Of a DNA stretch of 16,344 nucleotides, positions 1 to 8,205 are shown piece after piece. Position numbers and translations under genes: made by a program. The stretch's first letter is position 1, and every line of letters begins with the position of its first letter. The DNA is from an uncultured Collinsella sp. (GTDB lineage: Bacteria > Actinomycetota > Coriobacteriia > Coriobacteriales > Coriobacteriaceae), in contig UQXC01000045.1 of assembly GCA_900544995.1 (NCBI GenBank), forward strand, positions 1 through 16,344, in the 5' to 3' direction. The notes under the pieces were generated by a model. That model ran no database searches. It was given only the letters and a program-made list of their open reading frames with translations, and was not told where the DNA came from.

Positions 1-1
1 C

Positions 2-556
2 CCTCCCGTCTCCTGCGCCCCTCCCGGAACTGTCCACATCAGTGTAGCCAATCCACACCAGGCCGAGCTCTGGGTCGAGCGCTACCTCGACTGGTGCGGG
101 TTCTGGGCCGACTTCCTGGAGGACAGGACCGTGGTGGACGGCAGGAGGATCTACACCCACGAGAGGCTGAGGCGGGCGCGCTCGTCGCTGGTGTCGGCGG
201 GGACGCTGTTCACCTACCTCGACCCCGCCCTGGCCAAGGCCGGCCCGCTGCCGTCGACCAACAACATGATCGAGGGAGGGGTGAACTCGCAGCTGAGGGC
301 CGTCCTGCGCAACCACCGGGGGCTGACGTCGGTCAAGCGCGTGAAGGCGGTATTCTGGTGGTGCCACGCGCACTCGGGGGACGCGAGGACGGCGCGCGAG
401 AAGCTCGCCACGATGCCGACCGACGCGGACATCGACTTCCTGTTCAGCGTCTACTCCGCCTCGCCGTCGCGTGATGACGGAGGGCCGGAGTGGGGCGACA
501 GGGCAGTGTGGGAGGACCTCCACCACAGGGACCCGTACCCGTTCTGGCTGGATTAA
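2..556 (+). CDS. IS256-group (IS1249-like) transposase, C-terminal part, 5' end outside the window
   Basis: The frame is open from the window edge to a TAA at 554-556, giving about 184 residues, whereas transposases of this group are usually near 390; the N-terminal half is therefore missing or lies upstream. What is seen: a W/E-rich stretch (ELWVERYLDWCGFW), a THERLRRARS segment, then STNNMIEGGVNSQLR followed by RNHRGL and KAVFWWCHAHS. In the IS256/MULE-type DDE family the glutamate of the 'TNNxIE' block is the third catalytic residue, so the catalytic C-terminus looks intact here. The first 15 or so codons (Pro/Ser rich) do not look like this family, so a junction near position 45 is possible. 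Function by family: cut-and-paste or copy-out transposition of its own IS. Whether the complete element is active cannot be judged from this window. Confidence 0.8.
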   Translation, partial: PPVSCAPPGTVHISVANPHQAELWVERYLDWCGFWADFLEDRTVVDGRRIYTHERLRRARSSLVSAGTLFTYLDPALAKAGPLPSTNNMIEGGVNSQLRAVLRNHRGLTSVKRVKAVFWWCHAHSGDARTAREKLATMPTDADIDFLFSVYSASPSRDDGGPEWGDRAVWEDLHHRDPYPFWLD

Positions 557-579
557 TGGATGGAAACGGATGTTCTATC

Positions 580-607
580 GGGACACACATTTTGTCCTAT
601 AAGCCCC
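580..607 (+). repeat. Probable right terminal inverted repeat of the IS
   Basis: Twenty-four bases after the transposase stop lies a segment that reads, on the other strand, GGGGCTTATAGGACAAAATG and continues into a GTGTGTCCC block. Its position just past the transposase gene and its internal GGACA/TGTCC symmetry (581-585 with 593-597) fit an IS end. The partner left end is not in the window, so the assignment is by position and general resemblance only. Confidence 0.45.
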
Positions 608-616
608 GCACGCAAA

Positions 617-639
617 GAAGGCCACTTAATGTGGCCTTT
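617..639 (-). terminator. Hairpin terminator between the IS and the surface operon
   Basis: AAGGCCAC (618-625) pairs perfectly with GTGGCCTT (631-638) around a 5-base loop. It lies 75 bases beyond the stop of the last gene of the minus-strand surface operon and is flanked by short T-rich runs on both sides. It probably ends that operon and may work in both directions. The remaining bases up to 712 show nothing else recognisable. Confidence 0.5.
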
Positions 640-712
640 GTCTTGCGCAGGACTGTAGAGCAGGAAACCTTATATTCCGCCGCCGGGCGGGCGAAACATT
701 TAGAAGATGGGC

Positions 713-1411
713 CTAGCGCTTATTCCTTTGAGACAAAAGCAGCGCGGCCATAAAAGCGATGATTGCAAGCGCCAGCAGCATCAAAAGCAATGCGAGCGAA
801 TTGTCGCCCGTCGCAGCCAGGCCAAACAGGCCGGGCTTTTTGGAGCCAGCAGGCTGCGCAGGAATTGTTTCGCCATCGTCCTCGGCGGTGATCTCCCAGC
901 GAATGGTCTTGTTTGCGTCGGCAAGCTCGTTGCCCACCGACGTCGGGACACTCAGCTGCAGATTGAGCACCGTGCTGCCATCGCTCGTGAACGTGGCGAC
1001 CTGCGTGGGATAGGCGAACACGCTGCCCGGCGTTCCCGTCTGGAGCCAACCGTCAGACGCATCGCCAGCCGACGCCGTTAAGGTAATGGGCGACAGCAGG
1101 TGTGCCGTCTCGTGATCGACAACGGCCCGCACAAACACGCGTACCTGGGACTTTACGCCCGTGGCACGAACCTCAATCTGCTGCTCGCGCGCATCGCCGG
1201 GCATTAGATCTTTAAAGGCGGGAAACAGATCGGGCTCCCCCGAGGAGCCCGTCGCCCCCGTTACCGTCAGCTGGCGCGCATTTCCGTCATAGGCAATCGC
1301 GGGACTATCGGCAAACGCGCGGGCGGGAACGGCGAGCGCGACCACGCAGAAAATGGCCGCGACCATGCAACGCAAGGAGCGCGCAACGCCTTTGCGAATC
1401 GGGAACGCCAT
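713..1411 (-). CDS. LAxTG-anchored surface protein, last gene of the SipW/TasA-like operon
   Basis: A 232-residue secreted protein. Residues 1 to about 33 form a classical signal peptide (basic start, hydrophobic core, end near ARAFAD), unlike the SipW-type leaders of three of its neighbours. The middle is a beta-rich region beginning PAFKDLMPGDAREQQIEV and containing VRVFVRAV; 'LMPGD' followed by a QxIxV strand recurs, as I recall it, in accessory proteins of SipW/camelysin clusters. The C-terminus has LAATG (198-202), then a hydrophobic membrane segment and the basic tail SQRNKR: a sortase sorting signal of the LAxTG type linked to class E sortases. The ATG at 1411 was chosen because GGAGGTG lies just upstream and the previous stop is only 2 bases away; the longer frame back to 1468 would overlap the upstream gene. 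Inference: it fixes the operon's fibre or giant protein to the wall. No sortase gene is in the window. Confidence 0.75.
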   Translation of the reverse strand: MAFPIRKGVARSLRCMVAAIFCVVALAVPARAFADSPAIAYDGNARQLTVTGATGSSGEPDLFPAFKDLMPGDAREQQIEVRATGVKSQVRVFVRAVVDHETAHLLSPITLTASAGDASDGWLQTGTPGSVFAYPTQVATFTSDGSTVLNLQLSVPTSVGNELADANKTIRWEITAEDDGETIPAQPAGSKKPGLFGLAATGDNSLALLLMLLALAIIAFMAALLLSQRNKR

Positions 1412-1413
1412 AC

Positions 1414-1983
1414 TTACGCACCTCCGTGCGGCGGCACCAGCACGCCATCTTTGACCGTACAGTTCCATGCCTCGGTGACCGCATCGTCGGGCGTGGACTG
1501 AATCGCCTGGGTCGAAATGTCGACGACTAGGTTTTTACCATCTGCCTTCTTCTCGGACACGCTCTTGATGAGCACGCCCGTCTTGTCGAGCGGCTTAACA
1601 GAAGACGTCCAGTAGTAGAACCCGTCGCTCGCAAGAACCCAAGACGAAGGGCTGTTAGTGGCGGAGGCATCGCCTTTATCGCCCCACTCAATGGTGTAGT
1701 CGGTGCCGGCAACCGGCTCATCCCACAGGCGCGCGCCATCCTTATCCTGCCAGTAGATATCCACCGCGACACGCAGGTATGCCGGAGCCGAGCCCGTGTT
1801 TTTTACCGAGACATCCCTTTTCACGTTGTCCTTGAGCGTCTCGTCCACCGAAGGCGCCACCGAGCCAAAGCCAAACTCGTTGACCAGCACGCCCGTAACC
1901 GAAAGCCACGCAAAGGTGCCGGCAGCGCCGGCCAAAAGGAGGACGCCGACAAGGAGGGCGACGATCCGCTTGCGCTTAGTCAT
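1414..1983 (-). CDS. TasA/camelysin-like secreted protein with SipW-type signal peptide (third paralogue)
   Basis: 189 residues. The N-terminus MTKRKRIVALLVGVLLLAGA runs into GTFAWLS, the same GT-x-A-W/F ending seen in the other two paralogues and comparable to the TasA leader, the mark of substrates cut by SipW-type signal peptidases. After it comes VLVNEFGFGSV, then a predicted beta-sandwich with AYLRVAVDIYW, the DGFYYW block, a 'LDKTG' turn and VVDISTQAIQ near the end, the order found in the TasA/CalY (camelysin, PF12389-like) family. These proteins act outside the cell as fibre subunits; the protease name camelysin is historical. The ATG at 1983 is preceded by GGGGAGGATAAGG, and the gene overlaps the stop of the giant gene by 8 bases (ATGACTAA), which implies translational coupling. 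It is probably a minor or adapter subunit made with the giant protein. Confidence 0.78.
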   Translation of the reverse strand: MTKRKRIVALLVGVLLLAGAAGTFAWLSVTGVLVNEFGFGSVAPSVDETLKDNVKRDVSVKNTGSAPAYLRVAVDIYWQDKDGARLWDEPVAGTDYTIEWGDKGDASATNSPSSWVLASDGFYYWTSSVKPLDKTGVLIKSVSEKKADGKNLVVDISTQAIQSTPDDAVTEAWNCTVKDGVLVPPHGGA

Positions 1984-4900
1984 CCTTATCCTCCCCACTC
2001 AGCGTGCCGTTTTCCCAAACATTCTTGGCACGCGAGCCGCCATCGACCCACTTGTCCTTCGCGCGCGTGTTGACGCACGTCACCACGGTGTCGCCCGCGC
2101 TCGAGGCGGACGAGATGGTCAGCTCGGCAGATTTACCGGGCGCCTTGCCCGGCGTGCTCAGCTCGCCCTCGTAGCGCCATGCCCAAGCCGTGTCTTCCTC
2201 GACGGTATAGATGCCCGTCGGCGCGGCAAATTGCACGCTGCCGACATACCAGGTCTCACCGTTTTCCTGCTGCCGCTTATCGACCTTCACCTCGGCCACG
2301 CGCGTCTCGGGAGAGGCTCCCTCCGCCGTCTTCGTCACCTTAAAGCGGAACGTCTGTCCCATGGCGCTGGCATCGGTGGTCTTTTTGACGATTGTCAGCG
2401 CATGGGTCTTGGCGAAGTCGAACACGGCATTGCCGTCGCCTTGCTTGCCTTCGCCCGTCTTCTTGGACTCCAGGCGGTTGGCCAAGTCGAACGAACCGTT
2501 ACCCGAGCCCAAGCTGTAGAGCGAGACTAACTTGCCGTTTACGGGCTTTTCCTCCGCGGTAACGCCCTCTGCACCAGGGCCGTAGCTCGCCTGCGTCACT
2601 GTAACGGTCAGCTGCGTTCCCATAAACGGCTCAGCAAAGCAGACCTTAAAGGGTGCTTTGTCGGCGCTATTGTCGACTGTGTTGGCGGCGTTGGGATCGA
2701 GCAGCCATTTAAGCTGCGCGGTGGTCATGGTTACGTGGTTCTCGGGGTCGGATGTATCCTTGGCGACCACGCGATACGTCACGGGATACAGGTCCATGTC
2801 GCCCTTAACCGGCTCGCCCTTAAACTCATCCCAAGACTTCGCAGCACCATTGGCAGGCACATATCGCCATTCCAGGAAGAGTTCGCGCACGCCACCGCTA
2901 GTAGCCGCCCGCTCATCGAGCAGCGCGACGATCTTGGAGTGGGCGTCCGGGTCGTATGCCACGGACTTTTTCTCCATCTCGGGATTGCCGTTGTCGTCAT
3001 AGACCGGGTTGCCGCTCTCATCCACCTTGGGAACATCGACGTTATGAACAAAGCCGGCACCCGTCGCGCGCTCGCCGTCCGAGTCGACCGTCGCCGTAAA
3101 GACGACCGACCCGTCGACACCGTGATAGCGAACCTTATACGGCGCGATCTTGTACACCGCGGTGTAGGTCACGCTCTCAAAGGGCTCGCTGCCCTCGAGG
3201 GGATACTTCTCGTCATCGGTCAACAGGGTGTATTTGCCATCGGGTTCGTAGTCGCGCGACCAGCCGACAAAGTCGTACTTGGTGCCGTCAATGCCCACAA
3301 CCTCCTTGACAGCCTTGACCTCAAGAGAAATCTGGTCGCCGGAATCAGTTCGGCCGAGACCGCGGACAAGAGCAGGATTCGCGAGATTTGAGTCGATGCT
3401 CGATTGAACGGTAACCAGACTGGGACGGTAGACCGGGTACAGCTCCATGGGGGCCTTGACCACGGTAGAAGCACTCACCATACGGATGCCCTCCGACCAA
3501 GCGACATAGCCCTTGCCAGGTGCCGGCTGGGCTTCCGTCCAGCCCACGAAGGCGTTGAACGCACCTGTATCCGCATCGATAGTGCTGACGTCATAAGTAG
3601 GTTTCGGGATGCCGCCATCAAGGTTGCCGAGCATATCGCCTTGCTGAGCAACTTTGCCGTCCACTTTCGAGGCATTGAGATGATACACGACCGCCAACGG
3701 CGAATAGTACGCCACAAATGTATAGGCCCCGCCGGGTTCCACCTGATAGGAATACGAGTTATCGCCGTTAGGTTCGAGCTTTTTAACTTCGCCATTCGGA
3801 AGCTCGATCTCAACCTTCTGCAACTTATACAGCTCACCGCCTGCTTTATAAACCGGCGTCGTGACGTCAGGGGTCACCGTTGCCGTAGCAGGGTCGGTGT
3901 CCGCGTTGATAACGGGAGCGATGTCGTGCTTATCGTACTTAGGCACATTGACCTTGTCCGTGCCATCAAAACCTGCGCGGTGCAGGTTGGTGGTGTACCT
4001 AACGTCGTACTTCGCGTACACCGGATAGGCATCCTGCCACTGGGTGACCTTAAAATCTGGTTTCACCAGATACGGTTCGGCCTTATCCGGGTCAGAAGTG
4101 GTGAAGGAATCGCCCTCGACATCGTAGATATACTTCCAGACGTCAGAACCCTTCTGGACCTCGGCGGTCGAAATCCAGCCCAGGAACTTATAGCCCGGCA
4201 CCGCCATCTCGGCATCGGTCGGCGAAGACTCAAGGGTCAAGGGGCTTTCATAAGAACCAGTTGGCTCATCCTGCGGGTCCCCTGTTGCCTCAACCGAAGT
4301 GTTCACGTGCGGGTAGTAATACGTGTACGTAGGGTCTGATCCATTCACCTTATTTTGCAGCAGGTTGCTTTCGTAACGACGCGTAGCGGCCTTCAGGATT
4401 GTGTTGTCCTTGTTGTAGAAGTTAACGTCTGTAGTAATCATCGCGCGAACGTAATACTTCGTATCGAGATCCAGCATCGTGCTTTCGATGGGATTTTTCA
4501 CATACGTCCAGCAGCCATTGCCGCGCTCAAGCGTCCAAAAATTCAGGCGATAGCGATCATTCACCAGTTTGACCGTTACGTTCAGCGAAGCCGAAGTCCA
4601 GGTATCGCTTAGCGTTGCAGCGCCTGGAAAATCGGTATCGGCATAGAGGTCTTTTAGAGTATCGGCTCCCGTATCGTTTTTAACGTTGTGCGAGTACGCA
4701 TTAAGGGGACTCACGACAAGGGTTTCCTTCGTGAAGCGCGTGTCACACGTTTCGTCATACCTATCCTTTATACCGTGGTCAACATGCTCCGGACCCCAGT
4801 GGACGACGTTTTCACGCACGAAGGTGCTGCCGACGTTTTCCTCAAAGGGCGTTTGATAGCGATTCCAAACGGAACAAAGCAGCTTGCTGTCCGTAAACCC

Positions 4901-7462
4901 ATGGTTGGTATAAGCCCGGACGTAATAATCCACTCGGTACTCAAAGCGGGCGATGTAGGTATGCGTCACGGTTAGATCGACATCTGCGGGGAGTGTGTAG
5001 CTGGGGTCGCGGCTTACGCGCACCTCCACCTCGGACCCATCCGCATTTTGCTTGTTTTCATACCAGCCCAGGAAGCGATAGCCCTTGGGCAGCTCGCCGT
5101 CCTCGGATATAGCTTTGCCGGATACGTCGAGCACCTGCACGGTATACGCGCTTGTGCCATCTTCTGCAGTCTCAACCTTAACGTGAGTTTTGCCCACGTC
5201 TACGCGCTGGGTTACATCATTGAGCGTATCCTGCTCATTGCCCTCGAACTCCGTCATGATGTGTGACACGTAGTCGCTGTACACGGGATAGAAATCGGTG
5301 GGGCCGACCACGGCAATCTCGCTGCCCACGGGATAGAATGCTCCCTTGTTTTTCAGATCAGCCAGCCGATCTGAGGTAATGGCAGCATAGGCGCCATTCA
5401 TGCTCTTATCGTCGTTCGGCTGCGTGGTCCAGCCGATAAACGTCGCGGTTTTCGACAAGCTGCCGCGATCCGCTGGGGCAGCAGGCGTCAGGCCGACGCC
5501 ATAGCGGTACCAGTCCGTGGACCGATCGTGTGCCTTGCCGTCTTTCCAATTGATCGTCTTGCCCTCAACGTTATAGAACAGTACCTGCGCCTCATACGAA
5601 GCGATAAAGAGGTCGTTGCCCTTGAAGCCCTCACTCGCGTCATGATCCTTGCCGTTGTCGGCAGTGTAGGTCGAAGTCTTGTCGTGGGCCGTGTTCTCTT
5701 CGACACATTTGCCGTCCTTAACAGCGGCGTCATCGGTCTTGCCGTCAAACCAGCTGTTGTCTTGGCCAATTCGGTTCACACGCACATCGGGCTCGCGGAA
5801 CCAGCCCATAAAGCGGTAACCGTCGTTCGCCTCGCTCAGCCCCGCGGGCTTTGCGGAGGTCTCCTGCTTAAACATTACCGACGTATCGCCTTGGGCCAAG
5901 CCCTGTGCCGTTCCGGCTAGCACGGCGCTCACCGCAAAGGTGTACGGATCGCTGGTGGACTGGTCTTTGCCCAACATGGTTGCCAGAACAGTTGCCGTGC
6001 CCGCACCGGGAAAATCGATCGTCGCCTTAACGCTCTGGCCATGCACGGGGATATTCAGCTTGTAGTCCATCGCCCACTCATTGGTGTGCTGGCCACCCAG
6101 GGCATCATCGTTAGCGGTCGAGCGCATGGTACCGGCACAGAAGTCGTAGTCGTGCTCTTCCCATAGCTCACGCGTGATGTAGCGCTCGTCATCCCACGGA
6201 CCGTAGCTGTCGCCCTTGGTGGTGCCGTCGCCGCCAAACGAAGGTATCTTTTTCTTAGCCGCAGTACCCTGGCTGCTGCCTTTTAGGCTCACGCTCGGCT
6301 TAAAGTAGCACTCGGTGACCGTGGCGTCGCCCTTGTTGGCGCGCGCAGCAATACCGCCCAGGTTCACGTCGTTTTGGATAATGGGAATCGCGGCGATGGG
6401 GTTGTACTGGCGCGAGCTCAAATCGCCGGCGAAATGGCTGCGAGTGATCTCGTTACCGCTCTTGGACAAGATGCGGCCTGCAAGACCGCCCGTCCAAGCG
6501 CGCGTTACGGAGACAACGCCCACGTACGACGCGGCATAGCTATAGCATTTCGCCGTTGAAAAGCAGTCGATGACTTTAGCGCCTTCCGCCATGCAGCCGA
6601 CGAAGCCCGAAGCGTACACGTTGTTGCCGCCCAGGGCGCCGATGGCCACATCGTACTTATTGGTGACGTCGGTCATGTCCATCGAGGAGCCATCCTCGCT
6701 TCGCGTGGGCGTGACGCGGCAGTACTCGATGGTCGAGTTCTTGACGTAGCCGGCAAATGCCGCCATGTACAGGCCCTCGCCACCGATCGCCTGCACACCT
6801 GCAGTGGTGTTATGGACGGCTCGACCGCCGCGCACCTCGCAGTTGTACAGATTGCAGCCCTCCAGCTCGCCTGCGATCATGCCGCCTTCGAAGCCGGCGT
6901 TCGTGATAACGTTGAGCATGTTGTTGGCGCACGTAACGTGCAGGGTGCTCTCCATGACCATGACGTTTTCGAAGCTGGTGTTGACGGCCTTGCCCACGAT
7001 GATGCCGCCGCGGAAGTCCGCCCAGATGTTGGCGTCCTCGACAAGGAAGTTCTTGATGGTGGCGCCGTCGGTCTCGGCAAAGAAGCCCGTGTCGCGCTCT
7101 GGGTCCAAGACCTTATTCTCGTAGTTCAGGCCCTTCACGGTATGGTTTTGACCGTCAAAGACGCCCTTAAAGGGATGTTCCTTGTTGCCAAAGGAGAGGT
7201 GCTTGACCGTATCCTCAACAATGGCTTTCATATCATCATCGTTAAGAACGATATCGTTATCGAGATAGACGCGCCACTGCGACGTGTCGCGTTGACGCGA
7301 CAGCGCGACGCACGCCAGGAAGTCGTTCCTGTTTGTGATATGGAATTCGGTCTGATCCTCGGCATGCGCTGCCGCCGGCAGCACCATAACGCAGCAAAGG
7401 GCAATCGCCGCGACGGCAATCAGCCTGTTGAGCACACCTCGGTTCACGATCTTAATCTTCAT
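1976..7462 (-). CDS. Giant secreted multidomain surface protein (beta-helix, InlB/Flg_new-like repeats, Cna_B-like domain)
   Basis: 1828 residues. Residues 1-34 are a classical signal peptide ending AAAHA-ED. Residues about 35-400 look like a right-handed beta-helix: NDIVL, FKGVFDGQNHTVKGL and repeated short turns such as GGIIVGKA, GGMIAGEL and GGLAGRI, resembling GLUG/pectate-lyase-fold adhesins. From about 480 to 1560 there are repeated modules of the Listeria-Bacteroides type (Flg_new/InlB B-repeat), marked by YRFMGW (548), FIGW (673), YRFLGW (794), YKFLGW (1090), FVGW (1303), YDFVGW (1396) and FLEW (1527), most followed by YPVY or YIARF-like strands. Residues about 1685-1805 resemble a Cna_B/SpaA-type domain: LTIVKK, FRFKV, GIYTVEEDTAW and CVNTR, with the Lys and Glu typical of an isopeptide bond. 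The tail ends GEDKDD with no sorting motif or membrane helix. The RBS GGAGGC overlaps the end of the preceding gene, 3 bases away. The likely role is an adhesin or matrix protein held by its operon partners; its ligand is unknown. Confidence 0.8.
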   Translation of the reverse strand: MKIKIVNRGVLNRLIAVAAIALCCVMVLPAAAHAEDQTEFHITNRNDFLACVALSRQRDTSQWRVYLDNDIVLNDDDMKAIVEDTVKHLSFGNKEHPFKGVFDGQNHTVKGLNYENKVLDPERDTGFFAETDGATIKNFLVEDANIWADFRGGIIVGKAVNTSFENVMVMESTLHVTCANNMLNVITNAGFEGGMIAGELEGCNLYNCEVRGGRAVHNTTAGVQAIGGEGLYMAAFAGYVKNSTIEYCRVTPTRSEDGSSMDMTDVTNKYDVAIGALGGNNVYASGFVGCMAEGAKVIDCFSTAKCYSYAASYVGVVSVTRAWTGGLAGRILSKSGNEITRSHFAGDLSSRQYNPIAAIPIIQNDVNLGGIAARANKGDATVTECYFKPSVSLKGSSQGTAAKKKIPSFGGDGTTKGDSYGPWDDERYITRELWEEHDYDFCAGTMRSTANDDALGGQHTNEWAMDYKLNIPVHGQSVKATIDFPGAGTATVLATMLGKDQSTSDPYTFAVSAVLAGTAQGLAQGDTSVMFKQETSAKPAGLSEANDGYRFMGWFREPDVRVNRIGQDNSWFDGKTDDAAVKDGKCVEENTAHDKTSTYTADNGKDHDASEGFKGNDLFIASYEAQVLFYNVEGKTINWKDGKAHDRSTDWYRYGVGLTPAAPADRGSLSKTATFIGWTTQPNDDKSMNGAYAAITSDRLADLKNKGAFYPVGSEIAVVGPTDFYPVYSDYVSHIMTEFEGNEQDTLNDVTQRVDVGKTHVKVETAEDGTSAYTVQVLDVSGKAISEDGELPKGYRFLGWYENKQNADGSEVEVRVSRDPSYTLPADVDLTVTHTYIARFEYRVDYYVRAYTNHGFTDSKLLCSVWNRYQTPFEENVGSTFVRENVVHWGPEHVDHGIKDRYDETCDTRFTKETLVVSPLNAYSHNVKNDTGADTLKDLYADTDFPGAATLSDTWTSASLNVTVKLVNDRYRLNFWTLERGNGCWTYVKNPIESTMLDLDTKYYVRAMITTDVNFYNKDNTILKAATRRYESNLLQNKVNGSDPTYTYYYPHVNTSVEATGDPQDEPTGSYESPLTLESSPTDAEMAVPGYKFLGWISTAEVQKGSDVWKYIYDVEGDSFTTSDPDKAEPYLVKPDFKVTQWQDAYPVYAKYDVRYTTNLHRAGFDGTDKVNVPKYDKHDIAPVINADTDPATATVTPDVTTPVYKAGGELYKLQKVEIELPNGEVKKLEPNGDNSYSYQVEPGGAYTFVAYYSPLAVVYHLNASKVDGKVAQQGDMLGNLDGGIPKPTYDVSTIDADTGAFNAFVGWTEAQPAPGKGYVAWSEGIRMVSASTVVKAPMELYPVYRPSLVTVQSSIDSNLANPALVRGLGRTDSGDQISLEVKAVKEVVGIDGTKYDFVGWSRDYEPDGKYTLLTDDEKYPLEGSEPFESVTYTAVYKIAPYKVRYHGVDGSVVFTATVDSDGERATGAGFVHNVDVPKVDESGNPVYDDNGNPEMEKKSVAYDPDAHSKIVALLDERAATSGGVRELFLEWRYVPANGAAKSWDEFKGEPVKGDMDLYPVTYRVVAKDTSDPENHVTMTTAQLKWLLDPNAANTVDNSADKAPFKVCFAEPFMGTQLTVTVTQASYGPGAEGVTAEEKPVNGKLVSLYSLGSGNGSFDLANRLESKKTGEGKQGDGNAVFDFAKTHALTIVKKTTDASAMGQTFRFKVTKTAEGASPETRVAEVKVDKRQQENGETWYVGSVQFAAPTGIYTVEEDTAWAWRYEGELSTPGKAPGKSAELTISSASSAGDTVVTCVNTRAKDKWVDGGSRAKNVWENGTLSGEDKDD

Positions 7463-7465
7463 GGG

Positions 7466-8113
7466 CTAGTTCGCCTCCGGCCAGCCCGCGACGTCAAGCA
7501 CGTCGAGGACAGAATCGTTTGTCTGCTGGTTTTTGGCCTGCACGGCCTGAACGTCGATATCGAGTTTGAATGAGCCGCCGCGCGCGGCATCGTGGTAGTC
7601 GCCCACAAATCGCAGCGAGTCCATAAGGCTCTCCGTCATGACGCCGGGATCGAGCACACCCCCGCGTCCGGCAAGGCCGCGATAGTAAAACCACCCATCG
7701 CCACCATCGACCCACGGGGAGCCATCGCCCGCGCTCACGTTAAAGGCGACGTTGTCCGAGGCATCCGCGGTCGAGCCGTCAGACGCCACCGACGTCATGC
7801 GCAGACGTGCGCGAACATACTCGGGCTGTGCGCCGGCATTCTCCACGCGCACGATGCGGCTAATGTCAGAGCCCGTGGCCTTGGTGTCGGGATAGTCCCC
7901 GTGCTCGTTGGCCTCAAACGGAATCTCTTCGCCTTGCTCGTTTAGGGTGTATTCGCAGACTCGTACCTTCACGCTGCCAAACGATAGGACGTTGTTCGCC
8001 GGAACCATATCAACGGTAAAAGCCAGCGTGCCGCACAGGCACGCCAGGGCCAACAGCGCCATCGCGGCAAGCGCCAAGGTGCGTTTCTGATTGTCGGAAA
8101 GATTGTTGAGCAT
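7466..8113 (-). CDS. TasA/camelysin-like secreted protein with SipW-type signal peptide (second paralogue)
   Basis: 215 residues from ATG 8113 (MLNNLSDNQKRTLALAAMAL); an in-frame TTG at 8125 would add MANV. Neither start has a good Shine-Dalgarno sequence, so translation may be weak or coupled in some other way. The leader ends CLCGTLAFTVD, the GT-x-A-F form of the SipW-cognate signal. The mature part begins NNVLSFGSVKVRV and contains EYVRARLRMTS, WVDGGDGWFYYRG, a 'LDPGVMTESL' turn and FKLDIDVQAVQA, the ordered blocks of the TasA/camelysin family. It stops 3 bases before the giant gene, so the two are probably co-translated. The only real gap upstream carries a long hairpin (8143-8193). It may be a second fibre subunit or an adapter between the fibre and the giant protein. 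Confidence 0.78.
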   Translation of the reverse strand: MLNNLSDNQKRTLALAAMALLALACLCGTLAFTVDMVPANNVLSFGSVKVRVCEYTLNEQGEEIPFEANEHGDYPDTKATGSDISRIVRVENAGAQPEYVRARLRMTSVASDGSTADASDNVAFNVSAGDGSPWVDGGDGWFYYRGLAGRGGVLDPGVMTESLMDSLRFVGDYHDAARGGSFKLDIDVQAVQAKNQQTNDSVLDVLDVAGWPEAN

Positions 8114-8142
8114 TACGTTCGCCAATCGTCGATCAAAGGGGG

Positions 8143-8193
8143 ACCGAGATCCCGACCCGAAAATGGGGATGGGGAGCGGGCCGGGATCTCGGT
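8143..8193 (-). terminator. Long hairpin between the first and second TasA-like genes (attenuator or mRNA-end element)
   Basis: ACCGAGATCCCG (8143-8154) pairs with CGGGATCTCGGT (8182-8193); CCCG (8156-8159) and CGGG (8177-8180) extend it. The single position between (8155/8181) is A/C on the plus strand but becomes a G-U pair in minus-strand RNA, so the 17-bp stem is better formed in the operon's own transcript. It is followed by CCCCCTTT, which is not a full U tract, so partial read-through or 3'-end protection is more likely than strict termination. Confidence 0.65.
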
Positions 8194-8205
8194 GGGGGGA
8201 TGGGG

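Noticed and set aside
1412..1468. Longer start for the LAxTG anchor protein
   Set aside because: The ATG at 1411 has a GGAGG site and gives a proper signal peptide; the extension overlaps the previous gene.
3404..4339. A 311-codon plus-strand frame opposite the giant surface protein
   Set aside because: No RBS or family motif; the minus-strand frame has a signal peptide and repeated domains across the same bases.
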